Of a DNA stretch of 64,000 nt, positions 1-8,164 are shown one piece after another. The translations under genes and the position numbers were made by a program. The notes under the pieces were generated by a model. The model ran no database searches, was not told the origin of the DNA, and saw only the letters and a list, made by a program, of their open reading frames with translations. The stretch covers positions 2,311,001-2,375,000 of the forward strand of contig NZ_BLPI01000001.1 in assembly GCF_019649015.1 (NCBI RefSeq), written 5' to 3'. Positions within the stretch are counted from its first letter, which is position 1, and the number at the start of each line of letters is the position of its first letter. Source of the DNA: Agarivorans litoreus. GTDB taxonomy: Bacteria; Pseudomonadota; Gammaproteobacteria; Enterobacterales; Celerinatantimonadaceae.

Positions 1-947
1 AGCTGCGCCTGCTTCGAGCCTTGACGCCAGCATTGTAAAGCACTAGAAAGCGCTAATACCACCCACAGTAAGATCACGCAGTAGACCAAAACTACCGCCC
101 AATTTACCCAAATAACAGCAACCGGAATACTGAGTAAACACAGTGCAATTAGGTAGCGACTTGCTAGCCACAGCTTCGGTGCATATTGCTGCAAACTGAG
201 AAAACGGCAGTAAAACAACACACTAAAGATTGGAATCAATAGCACGGGTAATAGGTGTACCTGAGTAATGCGTAGATGCAATAAGTGCGCAGCAACATGG
301 AAAACCAAGGCTAAAGCTAGAGTAATGGAAAATAAGTAGCCGCTGAAGTAGGCAAATACGCGATCTTGCTGCACTAGGCCAACTGCACCGTTGTAGATGG
401 CCAAAATCAGTAAACCGCCTAAGCACAAGGTAATCACACTCGCTCGCCAGTGGTATAGCTGGCTCATGGCCGATTTGTGACCAAAGCTGAGCTGCGGTTG
501 TTCGGTATAATATTGACTAGAAATGCGGGTAATCAGCCAGTATCCACCTAAACTGGGTGTATCAATGTGGCGGGCATAGCTAAATAAGTACTCATAAGGA
601 TGTAGGTAACCACTGCTAAGATGGCGTATTTGGTTACCTTCTGAATAAAGGTAGTAATCAATGTTTTCGATAATTGGGCCGTCTACGCTGGCTATCCATT
701 GATTTGGTTGAGAGATATTTATCTTTTTTACTAGCCAATAGCTGCCGCCACTAAGTTTTACCCGATCAACTTGGCTAAGTTTATTTAGCCAGCTGGGTAT
801 ATCGCTATAGCGGTGCGGTAATACTTGTTGGTCTTCTGCTAAGTAGATTTGCTGTGAACTGGCATTCAAATCGGCAGCAATTGCAGGCTTATAACAGGCC
901 AAATATAAAGTTAGCGCTAAGCTAATAAAAAATCTAAAAGCAGACAT
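1..947 (-). CDS. 7TMR-DISM sensor protein, N-terminal part (runs off left edge)
   Basis: An open frame of 315 codons starts at the ATG at 945-947 and leaves the window without a stop. Residues 1-24 form a signal peptide. Residues about 40-165 are a periplasmic region with the aromatic-rich pattern of the 7TMR-DISM extracellular domain 2. From residue about 168 at least five hydrophobic helices follow (about 168-190, 200-222, 232-250, 262-280, 282-304), which fits the 7TM part of the family. Such proteins usually end in a GGDEF, histidine kinase or adenylate cyclase domain, which would lie outside the window. The sensor layout is clear, but the output domain and ligand are unknown. The Shine-Dalgarno match (AAGGA) is rather far upstream. 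Confidence 0.75.
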   Translation of the reverse strand, partial: MSAFRFFISLALTLYLACYKPAIAADLNASSQQIYLAEDQQVLPHRYSDIPSWLNKLSQVDRVKLSGGSYWLVKKINISQPNQWIASVDGPIIENIDYYLYSEGNQIRHLSSGYLHPYEYLFSYARHIDTPSLGGYWLITRISSQYYTEQPQLSFGHKSAMSQLYHWRASVITLCLGGLLILAIYNGAVGLVQQDRVFAYFSGYLFSITLALALVFHVAAHLLHLRITQVHLLPVLLIPIFSVLFYCRFLSLQQYAPKLWLASRYLIALCLLSIPVAVIWVNWAVVLVYCVILLWVVLALSSALQCWRQGSKQAQ

Positions 948-1077
948 AAGCGTTTGTATCGTTCATCCTTGTTTCAACAAAGCTGCAAATAGCATAGAGC
1001 AAACTACCGATAATGATAAGCTTTGTTGGCAATAGTTGGATGCTAACATATTTATTGATTTTTTAGTCACTTAAATG

Positions 1078-1110
1078 AAAAAAGCCCCATGGCGTTTAAC
1101 CACAGGGCTT
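1078..1110 (-). terminator. Rho-independent terminator after the disulfide reductase gene
   Basis: Read on the minus strand, AAGCCC pairs with GGGCTT, extended by TGTGG/CCATG with wobbles, and six T follow (plus-strand A run at 1078-1083). It lies 22 bases past the stop of the reductase gene. Confidence 0.8.
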
Positions 1111-1132
1111 GTTTTGTAGCGTTTTTAAGGGT

Positions 1133-2605
1133 TTAGCTACCCACTCCACACTCCATGCAGGCATCAATCATTTCTGGACCAAGGTGCAACTTAGCGTTTA
1201 GGTCGCGTAATGCTGTACGCACGCCCTCTTCAATCACGGGGTGATAAAACGGCATATCCAGCATTTGTGAAACCGTCATTTTAGCTTGATGCGCCCAAGC
1301 TAATAAGTGAGCTAAGTGTTCGGCATTTGGACCGATAATTTCTGCTCCCAAAAAGCGGCCTGTGCCTTGCTCACCGTATAAGTGGGCAATACCTTTGTTT
1401 ACTAACATCACTCGACTGCGGCCTTGATTTTCAAAGCTTACTTCGCCAACTTCAAAGCAACCACAAGAGCCTAAGCGTTTTTCTATATCGCGGTAGCTTT
1501 CGCCCACCATAGCAATTTGCGGATCGCTAAATACTGCGGCGATAGGCGTGCGACGTAAACCAGCGCGAACTTCTTTACAACGTCCGGCGTTATCGCCAGC
1601 AATTTTGCCTTGGTCGGCGGCCTCGTGCAGTAGAGGGATCTGGTTGCTAGCGTCACCAGCAATAAAAATATGGTTTATCGATGTTTGCAAAGTGTAGTGG
1701 TCGGCAACCGGCACACCGCGTTCATCAAGCTGAATATCCAGCTTATCTAAACCCAGTTTATCGGTATTAGGTCTGCGCCCGGTGGCAGCAACTAGATAGT
1801 CAACTTCAGTTTCAACCCTGGTACCTTGTTTATCGATATAGCGAAGCTTGACCCCATTTTCACTACGCTCAATTAACTCAACCTTAGCGTCTGAATCTAA
1901 ATAAAACTCTTCGGCGTAAGCGGTGTTGGCATAGTCAGTTAAGGCTGGGTCGGTAAGTGGGCCAACTGCGCCACCCACACCAAACATCAGTACTTTTACA
2001 CCTAAACGATGTAAGGCTTGACCAAGCTCTAGGCCAATTACGCCTGGGCCAAATACCGCAATCGATTCTGGTAAGGTATCCCATTCAAAAATATCGTCAT
2101 TTACTAACAAGCAGTCACCTAACTCGGCCCAAGGCGCTGGAAAAGTTGGGCGGGAACCGCTAGCAATAACGATGCGCTTAGCTTCAACTAGAGTGCTTGA
2201 ACCATCGCTGTGTTTAACGCTAAGTTGATTCTCATTCACAAATTCGGCGTAGCCATCTAGCTTGTGCTGAGCATCGATGCCTTCTACAGACTCCAATACA
2301 AAACCAACAAAGCGGTCGCGTTCAGACTTTACCCGTTGCATCACGGCGTGGCCGTCTATTTTCGGCTTACCCAAGTTAACTCCAAATTGGGCCGACTTTT
2401 CATATTGATGGGCATTCTCAGCAGCGGCAATAAGCAATTTACTTGGCATACAACCTACCCGCGCACAGGTAGTGCCATAGGGGCCTGCTTCAATCATTAA
2501 TACCGAATCGGTATGCTCTTTTGCGGCGCGGTATGCGGCTAAACCTGCGGTTCCGCCACCAATAATGGCTACATCTACAGATTGCTTAACTTCTGAATTT
2601 GACAT
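1133..2605 (-). CDS. Dihydrolipoyl dehydrogenase-like flavoprotein disulfide reductase
   Basis: This is a class I pyridine nucleotide-disulfide oxidoreductase of 490 residues, the family of Lpd, glutathione reductase and mercuric reductase. An FAD-binding GGGTAG motif lies at about residues 16-21. The redox-active CARVGC is at C47/C52 and the NAD(P)-binding GPGVIGLE is near residue 185. The second FAD motif (IFIAGDAS) and a C-terminal His-Pro/Glu dyad (H455, E460) are present. It is longer than a plain Lpd at the C-terminus and ends with an extra CxxC pair (C483, C486). It lies 71 bases downstream of the peroxiredoxin-glutaredoxin gene on the same strand and probably shares its OxyR-type promoter. 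It is not next to 2-oxoacid dehydrogenase genes, so a role in thiol reduction is more likely than pyruvate dehydrogenase E3. The substrate is inferred, not known. Confidence 0.85.
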   Translation of the reverse strand: MSNSEVKQSVDVAIIGGGTAGLAAYRAAKEHTDSVLMIEAGPYGTTCARVGCMPSKLLIAAAENAHQYEKSAQFGVNLGKPKIDGHAVMQRVKSERDRFVGFVLESVEGIDAQHKLDGYAEFVNENQLSVKHSDGSSTLVEAKRIVIASGSRPTFPAPWAELGDCLLVNDDIFEWDTLPESIAVFGPGVIGLELGQALHRLGVKVLMFGVGGAVGPLTDPALTDYANTAYAEEFYLDSDAKVELIERSENGVKLRYIDKQGTRVETEVDYLVAATGRRPNTDKLGLDKLDIQLDERGVPVADHYTLQTSINHIFIAGDASNQIPLLHEAADQGKIAGDNAGRCKEVRAGLRRTPIAAVFSDPQIAMVGESYRDIEKRLGSCGCFEVGEVSFENQGRSRVMLVNKGIAHLYGEQGTGRFLGAEIIGPNAEHLAHLLAWAHQAKMTVSQMLDMPFYHPVIEEGVRTALRDLNAKLHLGPEMIDACMECGVGS

Positions 2606-2638
2606 GATAACTACCTTTGAAACCTGCGAATTGGGTTG

Positions 2639-2666
2639 TTCAGGCGAGTAGACCGTCTCGCCTGAA
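2639..2666 (-). other. Hairpin between peroxiredoxin hybrid and reductase genes
   Basis: TTCAGGCGAG (2639-2648) and CTCGCCTGAA (2657-2666) form a perfect 10-bp stem with an 8-base loop. In the direction of transcription (minus) no T run follows, so it is more likely a processing or stabilising hairpin or a leaky attenuator than a full terminator. The T-rich side faces the plus strand. Confidence 0.5.
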
Positions 2667-2676
2667 TTTTTATTGC

Positions 2677-3405
2677 TTAAGCTAAGTAAGCTTCTAGCTC
2701 TTCACTACCGCCAATGTGTTTTCCGTCTACAAATACTTGTGGAACAGTGCTGCGGCCGCTAATCGCTTTAAGACTTACGCTGGTGGCGTCGGTGCCTAGT
2801 ATTACTTCTTCAAAAGCTATGCCTTTGTCATGCAACAATTGCTTAGCTTTGGCACAGAAAGGGCAACCTGGCTTGCTAATTACACTAATTGCAGAAGGCT
2901 TTTTAGCGTCGGCATTAATGTAGTTAAGCATGGTGTCGGCATCTGATACCTCAAACGGGTCGCCTGCAACATCTGGCTCAATAAACATTTTTTCAATTAC
3001 GCCGTTTTTCACTAACATAGAGTAGCGCCAGCTGCGTTTGCCAAAACCTAAGTCGTTTTTACCCACTAGCATGCCCATGCCTTCGCTAAACTCACCGTTT
3101 CCGTCTGGAATTACAGTAATGTTTTCAGCTTCTTGGTCTGCTAACCATGCATTCATTACAAACGTATCGTTAACACTTAAACATACAATGTCATCAACGC
3201 CGTTCTCTTTTAGAACACCAGCTAGCTCGTTGTAGCGTGGTAAGTGTGTTGATGAACAAGTTGGTGTAAATGCACCCGGTAGGGCAAAAACAACCACGGT
3301 TTTATCTTTGAATATCTGCTCAGTAGTAATGTCTACCCAAGCGTCGTTTTGACGAGTATGAAAAGTAACACTTGGTACATTTTGGCCTTCGCGATTCTCT
3401 AACAT
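2677..3405 (-). CDS. Peroxiredoxin 5-glutaredoxin hybrid (glutathione-dependent peroxidase)
   Basis: The 242-residue protein joins a Prx5-type peroxiredoxin (residues about 5-160; peroxidatic Cys about C50 in PTCSSTH) to a glutaredoxin (about 172-242; CPFC at 181-184, then TVPQVF and GG). The family, known from the Haemophilus PGdx protein, reduces hydroperoxides with glutathione, and the fused glutaredoxin resolves the peroxiredoxin. I start it at the ATG at 3403-3405, because GGAG lies 8 bases upstream and the family begins at this point. A longer reading from a TTG at 3459 would run through the promoter. It is the first gene of a probable operon with the downstream reductase and has an OxyR-type site upstream. 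It acts in the cytoplasm against peroxide. Confidence 0.93.
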   Translation of the reverse strand: MLENREGQNVPSVTFHTRQNDAWVDITTEQIFKDKTVVVFALPGAFTPTCSSTHLPRYNELAGVLKENGVDDIVCLSVNDTFVMNAWLADQEAENITVIPDGNGEFSEGMGMLVGKNDLGFGKRSWRYSMLVKNGVIEKMFIEPDVAGDPFEVSDADTMLNYINADAKKPSAISVISKPGCPFCAKAKQLLHDKGIAFEEVILGTDATSVSLKAISGRSTVPQVFVDGKHIGGSEELEAYLA

Positions 3406-3451
3406 ATCTTTCTCCGTAAACGTTAATAAGGTGTGTTCGTTTGATGGGTCT

Positions 3452-3480
3452 AGTATCAATTCTTCGCAGTGATTTGTAAA
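3452..3480 (-). promoter_or_regulatory. Predicted sigma70 promoter of the peroxiredoxin hybrid
   Basis: On the minus strand TTTACA (3475-3480) and GATACT (3452-3457) are spaced by 17 bases. The promoter lies just downstream of the OxyR-type site and about 47 bases upstream of the start codon. Confidence 0.55.
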
Positions 3481-3491
3481 AACGATTGAAT

Positions 3492-3517
3492 CTATCTTTA
3501 TGATAGGTGATTGCTAT
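3492..3517. promoter_or_regulatory. OxyR-type binding site
   Basis: CTAT (3492-3495), ATAG (3503-3506) and CTAT (3514-3517) are separated by exactly 7 bases each. That gives three of the four quarter-sites of the OxyR consensus in perfect phase. The inner GATAGGT also matches the classic OxyR core. The site abuts the predicted -35 box (3475-3480), the position of an activator. The neighbouring gene is a known type of OxyR target. Confidence 0.7.
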
Positions 3518-3678
3518 TGAATTAAATTCAAAGAATTAGCACAGCAATAATAGGTGCTAAAACGTGAATATAGGGAGTTAGATCAGAGGATAGTGGTGAA
3601 TTGCTTGTTTATGATCAATTTATATCTGTGAAACAATCAACATAAAATAAACGTATGTAAGTTGTTGTAATAAATAGC

Positions 3679-4536
3679 TTAGCTATCTAGTTCTCCGCTT
3701 TGAATTCGCTCGCTACGGGCACGTAGATACTCAATAGTAAATAGCAGCATGGCAGAAATCACAATCAACAAAGTGGCTACTGCCAAAATGGTGGGGTTAA
3801 TTTGCTCACGTAAACCAGAGAACATTTGTCGCGGAATGGTTCGTTGCTCTGGCCCGGCTAAAAACAGCACTACCACCACTTCATCAAATGAGGTAATGAA
3901 AGCAAACAGGGCGCCAGATATTACACCAGGGCGGATGAGCGGCATAATCACTTTAAAAAAGGTGGTGAGTGGGCGTGCGCCAAGGCCTAACGAGGCATTA
4001 ACTAAGGAATAATCAAAGCCAGACAATGCTGCGTTTACGGTGATTAAAACAAAAGGTGTGCCTAAGGCCGCGTGCGCTAAAATCACGCCGAGGTAAGAAC
4101 CTGCCAAGTTTAGCTGGCTATAAAAGAAGTACATTCCTGCTGCTGTGATGATGAGTGGCACAATCATCGGCGACAATAAAATAGCCATCCAAAGCTTTTG
4201 CCAGGGCATCGCTGGGTTGCTTAAACCAATCGCCGCCAAGGTGCCTAATACGGTAGCAATTAAGGTGGCGCATATCCCAATAAAAAAGCTGTTTTTAATT
4301 GCTAATAGCCACTTATCGTCGTGCCAGATTTCGGCATACCATTTCAAAGAGTAGGCCTCGGGCTCTAGCGCCAACATGCCTTCAGTAAAACTAAAAAAGG
4401 GCTCTACGTTGAACGAGAGCGGAATTATCACCATGATTGGCAGCATCAAAAACGCCAGCACTAATAACGAGCAAAAGCGCAGGCCATAGTGGGCTAAGAT
4501 ATGCCAGAAGGTGAAATATTTAGGATAACTTTTCAT
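3679..4536 (-). CDS. ABC transporter permease, PotC/PotI type
   Basis: This inner-membrane permease of 285 residues has six hydrophobic helices. It carries the cytoplasmic EAA loop (LGARPLTTFFKVIMPLIRPG), which docks on the ATPase. It is the last gene of a four-gene minus-strand operon (ATPase, binding protein, PotB-like, PotC-like), only 2 bases after the PotB-like gene. The family imports spermidine, putrescine and related amines, and some members import other small cations or opines. The substrate here is inferred from the family only. Confidence 0.88.
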   Translation of the reverse strand: MKSYPKYFTFWHILAHYGLRFCSLLVLAFLMLPIMVIIPLSFNVEPFFSFTEGMLALEPEAYSLKWYAEIWHDDKWLLAIKNSFFIGICATLIATVLGTLAAIGLSNPAMPWQKLWMAILLSPMIVPLIITAAGMYFFYSQLNLAGSYLGVILAHAALGTPFVLITVNAALSGFDYSLVNASLGLGARPLTTFFKVIMPLIRPGVISGALFAFITSFDEVVVVLFLAGPEQRTIPRQMFSGLREQINPTILAVATLLIVISAMLLFTIEYLRARSERIQSGELDS

Positions 4537-4538
4537 GC

Positions 4539-5780
4539 TTAGCCCAACTTAATATTGTTTACGCCAACAAAGCGATCGTAAACCCAGTACAGAGCAATGA
4601 TTAAGGCTAGCAATAACGAGCCTAGTGCTGCTGCGAGTTCCCAGTTATTGGAAGACTGCATGTGGAAGGCAATAATATTAGAAATCATCTGCCCTTCGGT
4701 ACCGCCGACTATGGCTGGGGTAATGTAGTAGCCAATAGAAATAATAAATACCAATAAAGCACCGGCACTTACCCCTGGGATGGTCATTGGCAGGTAGATT
4801 TTGATAAAAGCCGGCACTGGCCTTGCCCCTAAAGACAGCGCTGCGCGAAAATAACTCGGGTCGATATTTTTCATCACGCTATACAAAGGCAAAATCATAA
4901 ATGGCAGCAAAATATGGGTCATAGCAATGATGGTGGCAAATTGGGTGTAGAGCATTTCAAAGGGCTCATCAATCAAGCCTAAGGCTTGCAGGGTTGAGTT
5001 GACCACGCCATTGGTTTGTAAAATGGCGATCCAAGAAGTGGTGCGAACCAGTAGTGAGGTCCAAAAAGGCAATAAAACCAATACCATTAAACGATTGGCA
5101 ATTTTACTGGGCGCATTGGCCAAGTAGTAGGCCAAAGGATAGGCTAACAAAGCGGTTAAACAGGTAATAATTAGCGCTATTTTTAAGCTTTTCCAATATA
5201 GCTTTAAATAGATTTGAGTATCGCGCTGCTCGATCTCTCCAGCGGGATTACGCTTTAAATCAAAGGTTGTAAGGTAGTAGCTGTCGGTAAAGGCTTGCCC
5301 AGAGCGTTTCACCGCACGCCATAAATTGATGTCTTGCCATTTTTTGGAATAACCAAGCAACAAGGTGTCGCCACTTTGCTGTAATTCTTCGAGAGATTTT
5401 TTCTTAAGTTTTCTGGCACTAGATTTAATTAAACTAGAGCTACCAGGTTTAAGCCGATTCACTTCTTCGGCTAGCTTGCCTGATAAGCGCTCTTTAGAGA
5501 GCCCTTGCAGCTCAATGGCAAATTGCTTGAGGGCTTGGCTATTAGGAAGCTGGTCGCCAGCTTCGTCCCAAGTGCTTAGTTCTGCCAAACTTAAAGGAAT
5601 TAACTGGCTAACCGTAGGGTGGTAAACACTGCGGTATAGCATAGTGGCAATAGGAGAGATAAAGGTGATGAAGACAAATATCAACAGCGGCATGGTAAAT
5701 GCCAGCAGCATGCGCTTTTTGCGTTTAAGCAAGCGTTTGCTCTCGAGTATTTCTTCAACGCTAAGGCTGTTGTTATCCAT
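4539..5780 (-). CDS. ABC transporter permease, PotB/PotH type, with a large insertion
   Basis: This permease of 413 residues carries the EAA loop LGARPVPAFIKIYLPMTIPG. The first helix (about 27-50) is followed by some 145 residues of Lys/Leu/Ser-rich, non-membrane sequence before the second helix (about 198). Usual PotB proteins are about 280 residues and lack this block. By topology the block should be periplasmic, where it could meet the binding protein. I start at the ATG at 5778-5780, five bases after GAGG, rather than at a GTG two codons earlier. It lies 23 bases downstream of the binding-protein gene. Confidence 0.87.
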   Translation of the reverse strand: MDNNSLSVEEILESKRLLKRKKRMLLAFTMPLLIFVFITFISPIATMLYRSVYHPTVSQLIPLSLAELSTWDEAGDQLPNSQALKQFAIELQGLSKERLSGKLAEEVNRLKPGSSSLIKSSARKLKKKSLEELQQSGDTLLLGYSKKWQDINLWRAVKRSGQAFTDSYYLTTFDLKRNPAGEIEQRDTQIYLKLYWKSLKIALIITCLTALLAYPLAYYLANAPSKIANRLMVLVLLPFWTSLLVRTTSWIAILQTNGVVNSTLQALGLIDEPFEMLYTQFATIIAMTHILLPFMILPLYSVMKNIDPSYFRAALSLGARPVPAFIKIYLPMTIPGVSAGALLVFIISIGYYITPAIVGGTEGQMISNIIAFHMQSSNNWELAAALGSLLLALIIALYWVYDRFVGVNNIKLG

Positions 5781-5803
5781 CTTCACCTCTAACTAAGTTG
5801 CTG

Positions 5804-6850
5804 TTATTTCAGCAGCCACTCGTTAAATTTCTCACCTAAGGATTCGCCATAATCAGCCCAAAACTCTCCAGATGCTTTTACACCTTTATCTAGGTGTGAA
5901 GATGGCAGTTTTGGAATAACCGCTTTATCTACATAAGCGTAAGATGAGTTACGAGTAGGGCCGTAAGCCACTTCAGGCATGCCGCTCAATGGTTTTGAGC
6001 TGGTAGCAAAACGGATAAACTCCATGGCTAAGTCTTTTTTCTTGGTGCCTTTTACAATGGCCCAAACGTCTAAGTCATATAGGTGAGCATCCCACACCAT
6101 CTCAAAAGGCTTTCCTTCGCTTTGAATGGCGTCGAAGATCCGCCCGTTGGCCGATTGAACCATCACGGCACCACCATCATTGAGTAATTGTGGCGCTTGT
6201 GACCAGCTGTCGAACCAAACGATGTCGTCGGCAATGGTGGCTAACTTGGCAAAGGCGCGAGCTTGGCCTTCGTCGGTTTCTAATACTTCATAAACCTGCT
6301 CTTTTGGTACACCATCGGCAATCAGTGCCCATTCTAAATTTACCTGTGGGCGCTTACGTAAAGCACGTTTTCCGGGGTAGGTTTTGGTATCGAAGAAGTC
6401 GGCGATAGAGCTAGGTTGGCCGCCTTTAATGGTGTCGTTGTTGTAGGCGTAAAGCACCGTCCAAACAATGTTACCCACGCCACATTCATTGGCGAGTGCT
6501 GCTTCGCTAAAGTCTTCTGCTGCAGGCACGCCGTCGTCACCAGGTGGTAGGCTGTCGTGGTCAATCACTTCTAATAGGCCTTCTGAACAGGCGCGTTCGA
6601 GATCAATTACCTCTACGTCAATTACGTCCCAAAGAATGTTTCCACTCTCTACTTGGGCTTTAATTTCGGCAATACCACCGGAGTAGTTTTCAAATAAAAT
6701 TTTGTGGCCGGTTTCTTTCATGAAAGGGTCTAGCATGTGTTTTTGCTGGGCTGCGCCATACGCACCACCAAAGGATACGGCGGTGAGTTGGTCGGCATTG
6801 GCAATGCTACAGACCGAGGCAAGAGCAAGAACTGGAAGTAAACGTTTCAT
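5804..6850 (-). CDS. Periplasmic amine-binding protein of an ABC importer, PotD/PotF type
   Basis: A signal peptide (residues 1 to about 19, ending SIANA) leads a 348-residue solute-binding protein of the spermidine/putrescine class, with the early GGAYG motif and an Asp/Trp-rich cleft. I chose the ATG at 6848-6850: AAAGG then lies 9 bases upstream, whereas the alternative ATG three codons earlier directly abuts it. It captures the substrate in the periplasm for the two permeases downstream. Spermidine or putrescine is plausible given puuD-puuB about 13 kb away, but the ligand cannot be read from sequence alone. Confidence 0.87.
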   Translation of the reverse strand: MKRLLPVLALASVCSIANADQLTAVSFGGAYGAAQQKHMLDPFMKETGHKILFENYSGGIAEIKAQVESGNILWDVIDVEVIDLERACSEGLLEVIDHDSLPPGDDGVPAAEDFSEAALANECGVGNIVWTVLYAYNNDTIKGGQPSSIADFFDTKTYPGKRALRKRPQVNLEWALIADGVPKEQVYEVLETDEGQARAFAKLATIADDIVWFDSWSQAPQLLNDGGAVMVQSANGRIFDAIQSEGKPFEMVWDAHLYDLDVWAIVKGTKKKDLAMEFIRFATSSKPLSGMPEVAYGPTRNSSYAYVDKAVIPKLPSSHLDKGVKASGEFWADYGESLGEKFNEWLLK

Positions 6851-6868
6851 AGGTACCATCCTTTACCA

Positions 6869-7978
6869 TTAAGAGCTTGGGGGTGGATTAAAAGCTAACC
6901 CGTCATTAACGGACCACGTTAGTTTAGTGATTGTGCCAGCGGCAATTTGTGGTGCGTCGTGATCGTTGAGCACTTTTACCATGAGCTCGGTTTTGTCACG
7001 AAGCTTAAAGAAGTAGCGAATAAAGTCGCCCACATAGAGGCGCGTAATAAACTCTGCTTCAATTCGGTTATCAAAGCGATGTTTATCGCTTTCTATAAAT
7101 AGATTTTCTGGGCGTACGGCTAGCACACAAGCGTTGCCAGACTCGGGGCAATCCATGGCTTGGCCACTAACCACGCTACCATCACTGAGTTCTACTTTAG
7201 CCAAGCCTTGAGTGCGATTGAGTACCTTACCTTTGAGGTGATTGTTTTCACCGATAAAGTCAGCGACAAAGGCGTTTTCGGGGCGCTCATAAAGCACATC
7301 TGGTGCGGCACACTGTTGCACAACCCCATCGTTAAATACGGCGATGCGATCTGACATGGTGAGGGCTTCGGTTTGGTCGTGGGTGACATAAATAGCAGTA
7401 AAGCCGATAGATTCATGTAGCCGTTTTATTTCTAACTGCATTTGCTCGCGAAGGTTTTTATCTAAGGCGCCTAGTGGTTCATCCATTAATACGATCGAAG
7501 GCTCAAAAATAAGTGAGCGGGCTAAAGCAACCCGTTGTTTTTGGCCGCCAGACAAATGCCCTGGGTAGCGTTTACCAAAGCTTTCTAGCTCCACTAGAGC
7601 TAACGACTCAACAACTCTGCGGTTAATTTCTTCTTTGGGAAGTTTACGTACCACTAAGGGATAAGCCAGGTTTTCAGCTACTGTCATGTGGGGAAATAAT
7701 GCGTAGTGTTGGAACACCATGCCGATATTTCGATTGTAAGGTGCTACGTTGGTAACCGCTTGGCCATTTACCAGAATCTGACCACTGGTGACATCTTCAA
7801 AGCCGGCGAGCATCATCAAGCAAGTGGTTTTGCCAGAGCCTGAAGGACCTAGTAAGGTAACAAACTCACCCTTGCGAATATCAAGGTTAAAGTTTTTTAC
7901 CACTAAGCTGCGTTGATCGTAGCTTTTTTTAACGTCAACAAAGCGCACATATTGTTGGTCACTGACCGGCTCGCCCAT
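6869..7978 (-). CDS. ABC transporter ATPase, PotA/PotG type
   Basis: This ATPase of 369 residues has Walker A (GPSGSGKT), Q-loop (MVFQHYALFPHM), signature (LSGGQKQ), Walker B (IVLMDEP) and switch His (VTHDQ). A C-terminal TOBE domain runs from about residue 285. It is the first gene of the importer operon, with AAGGA 7 bases before its ATG, and the binding-protein gene follows 18 bases later. It powers uptake from the cytoplasmic face. PotA, PotG and the ferric-iron ATPase FbpC are related, and the binding protein points to amines. Confidence 0.9.
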   Translation of the reverse strand: MGEPVSDQQYVRFVDVKKSYDQRSLVVKNFNLDIRKGEFVTLLGPSGSGKTTCLMMLAGFEDVTSGQILVNGQAVTNVAPYNRNIGMVFQHYALFPHMTVAENLAYPLVVRKLPKEEINRRVVESLALVELESFGKRYPGHLSGGQKQRVALARSLIFEPSIVLMDEPLGALDKNLREQMQLEIKRLHESIGFTAIYVTHDQTEALTMSDRIAVFNDGVVQQCAAPDVLYERPENAFVADFIGENNHLKGKVLNRTQGLAKVELSDGSVVSGQAMDCPESGNACVLAVRPENLFIESDKHRFDNRIEAEFITRLYVGDFIRYFFKLRDKTELMVKVLNDHDAPQIAAGTITKLTWSVNDGLAFNPPPSS

Positions 7979-8164
7979 AAACAGTTCCTTTTGCTAAGAG
8001 CTTGTTGCTATAAGTAGACCAATTAATCGAAAAATTAGCGTAACATTATCCTAACAAACAAGTTTGCAGAGAAAAGTGCAAATTTTGAACAACTTAGTGA
8101 AAACATTAGCACAATATGCTGAATATTTAAGCTGTGGCGGTTAAACCATTGGCTGCTTTGTTTG

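Noticed and set aside
1133-2605. Soluble transhydrogenase (SthA) or true E3 of 2-oxoacid dehydrogenases
   Set aside because: SthA lacks the redox Cys pair that is present here. E3 genes sit with aceEF or sucAB, which are absent. The C-terminal CxxC is also atypical.
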